Below, one piece after another: positions 62,488 to 64,000 of a stretch of 64,000 bases of DNA (positions are counted from its first letter, which is position 1; every line of letters begins with the position of its first letter). A program made the translations under genes and the position numbers. The DNA comes from Halochromatium roseum (GTDB lineage: Bacteria > Pseudomonadota > Gammaproteobacteria > Chromatiales > Chromatiaceae), in contig NZ_NHSH01000053.1 of the NCBI RefSeq assembly GCF_016653315.1, positions 1 through 64,000 on the forward strand, given 5' to 3'. The notes under the pieces were generated by a model. The model did no database searches. It had not been told where the DNA came from and saw only the letters and a list, made by a program, of their open reading frames with translations.

Positions 62488-63684
62488 ATGCCAACAGCAC
62501 CACTCACTACCGACGACAGGGCACCTGAGTCCGCCCCTTCAATCGCGCTGGTCAATCGCCCTGACAGTGGCATCGCCCTGCGCCTGGCCGGGCGCTGGCG
62601 GCTCGATCAGCACATCCCGCGACTCTCCGACCTGCCTGGGCTGATCGATCGCGGCAGCGACGATGGCGCGAAGGCGCCTAGCCAGCCACGCCAGCTCAGC
62701 TTCGAGACCAGCGCGCTGATCGACTGGGATTCAGCCTTAGTGACCTATGTCGCCGGCGTCGAACGGCTATGCGCCGAGCGCAAGATCGACTACGACCCCA
62801 GCGCCCTGCCAGAAGGCCTGCGCAGCCTGCTCAAGATGGCCAACCTCACCAACCCACCGGACGAGGCCGCGCATGACCGCGGACCCAGCTTCCTCGCCCG
62901 GGTTGGGCTGGATATCGCCGATCTGGTGCGCTCCACCGGCGAGATCATGGCCTTCTTCGGCGAAGGCGCCATCGCCGTGCGCCATTTCCTCGCCGGACGC
63001 GCGCGTTATCGCCGTTCCGAGCTCTGGGTCATCATCCAAGAATCGGGCGCGGACGCGCTGCCCATCGTCAGCCTGGTCAGCTTCCTGGTCGGCATGATCT
63101 TGGGCTACATCGGCGATCAGCAGCTGGCCCAGTTCGGCGCCCGCATCTACGTCGCCGACCTGGTCGGGCTGGCGACCGTGATCCAGATGGGCGCGCTGAT
63201 CACCGGCATCGTCCTCGCCGGGCGCACCGGCGCCGCCTTCGCCGCGCGCATCGGCACCATGCAGGTCAATGAGGAGATCGATGCCCTCCGCACCTTCGGC
63301 ATCCCGCCGATGGAGTTCTTGGTGCTGCCACGGATGGTCGCGCTGATCCTGATGACGCCACTACTCACCCTCTATGCCGACCTGCTCGGCATCCTCGGTG
63401 GCGCCTTTGTCGGCACCGTCGTCGGCGGTGTCACCCTCACCGCCTACCTGGTCCAGACGCAGGCCGCGATCGGCTGGAACCACATCATCCAGGGCCTGAT
63501 CAGCGCCACCGTCTACGGCGCGATCGTCGCCGCCTCTGGCTGCCTGCGCGGCATGCAATGCGGCCGCAGCGCGGCCGCCGTCGGCGAGGCGACCACCTCG
63601 GCGGTGGTCACCGCGATCGTCTTCATCGTCATCGCCGCCGCGGTGCTGACGGTGATCTTCGATGCCATCGGACTCTCTGGATGA
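62488..63684 (+). CDS. MlaE-type lipid ABC transporter permease with N-terminal STAS domain
   Basis: 398 residues. The first 100 form a STAS-like domain (IALRLAGRWRLD..LSFETSALIDWDSALVTYV). The remaining part is a MlaE permease (SGADALPIVSLVSFLVGMILGY, IQMGALITGIVLAGRTGAAFAARIGTMQVNEEIDAL, PRMVALILMTPLLTL). MlaE proteins move phospholipids between inner and outer membrane. Its stop overlaps the ATPase start (ATGA), so it is an operon. Confidence 0.92.
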   Translation: MPTAPLTTDDRAPESAPSIALVNRPDSGIALRLAGRWRLDQHIPRLSDLPGLIDRGSDDGAKAPSQPRQLSFETSALIDWDSALVTYVAGVERLCAERKIDYDPSALPEGLRSLLKMANLTNPPDEAAHDRGPSFLARVGLDIADLVRSTGEIMAFFGEGAIAVRHFLAGRARYRRSELWVIIQESGADALPIVSLVSFLVGMILGYIGDQQLAQFGARIYVADLVGLATVIQMGALITGIVLAGRTGAAFAARIGTMQVNEEIDALRTFGIPPMEFLVLPRMVALILMTPLLTLYADLLGILGGAFVGTVVGGVTLTAYLVQTQAAIGWNHIIQGLISATVYGAIVAASGCLRGMQCGRSAAAVGEATTSAVVTAIVFIVIAAAVLTVIFDAIGLSG

Positions 63685-64000
63685 ACGGCCCAGCCGCCCC
63701 AGACAGCAGCCAATCTCAAGGCCAAACTGCGCCCCGAGCTGTGCCCCAAGCCAAGCCCCGAGCCGAGGCCCAAACGCCGAGCGATACCCAGACGCAAGCA
63801 CTGGCCTCCGCAGACGATCAAGCGCCGCGCGCAGATGAGGCTTCAGTGGCGATCCGCCTCAAAGAGGTCGCGCTCGGCTACGGCTCCACCATCGTCCAGC
63901 AGGGGCTCAGCTTCGCCATCCGCCGCGGCGATGTCTTTATCATCATGGGGGGCAGTGGCTGCGGCAAGAGTACGGTGATGCGTGCGCTCACCGGCCTACT
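63681..64000 (+). CDS. MlaF-type ABC transporter ATPase, cut by window end
   Basis: The first 106 residues are in the window. A disordered, Gln/Ala/Pro-rich N-terminal extension of about 55 residues is followed by the ATPase start VAIRLKEVALGYGS and Walker A IIMGGSGCGKSTVMRALTG. Partner of the permease at 62488; the MCE-domain subunit is probably further downstream. Confidence 0.9.
   Translation, partial: MNGPAAPDSSQSQGQTAPRAVPQAKPRAEAQTPSDTQTQALASADDQAPRADEASVAIRLKEVALGYGSTIVQQGLSFAIRRGDVFIIMGGSGCGKSTVMRALTGL

Overview
The window comes from a phototrophic sulfur oxidiser of the Chromatiaceae type (purple sulfur bacteria, Gammaproteobacteria). The main evidence is a complete dsr cluster, read on the minus strand in the order dsrA-B-E-F-H-C-M-K-L-J-O-P-N-R-S (about 21.4 to 6.9 kb). 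This is the Allochromatium vinosum order and includes dsrEFH and dsrL, which mark the oxidative version of the pathway. The DNA is GC-rich, and many genes carry short in-frame tandem repeats. Organism assignment is inference from gene content.

Layout. 0-6.9 kb is core gammaproteobacterial DNA: pepP, a ygfB-type gene, a small ZapB-like gene, zapA, 6S RNA, fthC, ilvA and rpiA. 6.9-21.4 kb is the dsr cluster: reverse siroheme sulfite reductase DsrAB, sulfur carriers DsrEFH and DsrC, the membrane complex DsrMKJOP, the NAD(P)H-linked flavoprotein DsrL, and accessory DsrN, DsrR and DsrS. Divergent from dsrA (22.0-24.3 kb) is a four-gene plus-strand cluster: a 63-residue protein, an unrecognised helical protein, a Cas6/Cmx6-like protein with no CRISPR array or other cas gene in the window, and a DsrC paralogue with no cysteine. 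24.3-30.4 kb holds small unknowns, a thiamine-binding-type protein, a hydrolase, a LexA/UmuD-like peptidase without a DNA-binding domain, hslO, wrbA and hda. 30.7-34.2 kb is a NiFe hydrogenase cluster, hoxU-Y-H-W, without hoxE or hoxF. serB follows.

36.0-58.4 kb is a defence island on the minus strand. It is a complete type 1 BREX set (brxA, brxB, brxC, pglX, pglZ, brxL). Toxin-antitoxin genes sit between brxC and pglX. An OLD-type nuclease plus UvrD-type helicase (Gabija-like), a RecF-like ATPase and an AlbA/HATPase protein sit between pglX and pglZ. An opposite-strand antitoxin/PIN-toxin pair lies just before pglZ. The pglX frame contains a complete-looking REP-associated tyrosine transposase between two REP clusters. 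The 768-bp block is a multiple of three and leaves the frame open. A separate 66-bp REP pair is also in frame near the 3' end, and the segment likely to hold the specificity region is visibly AT-richer than its flanks.

58.6-64 kb returns to metabolic and envelope genes: a strong minus-strand terminator, a small unknown, metA, a P-loop protein, an alpha/beta hydrolase, and an MlaE-type lipid transporter permease with its ATPase cut by the window end.

The two places most likely to hold something undescribed are the Cas6-like/cysteine-free DsrC cluster facing the dsr operon, and the PglX-transposase composite frame inside the BREX island.
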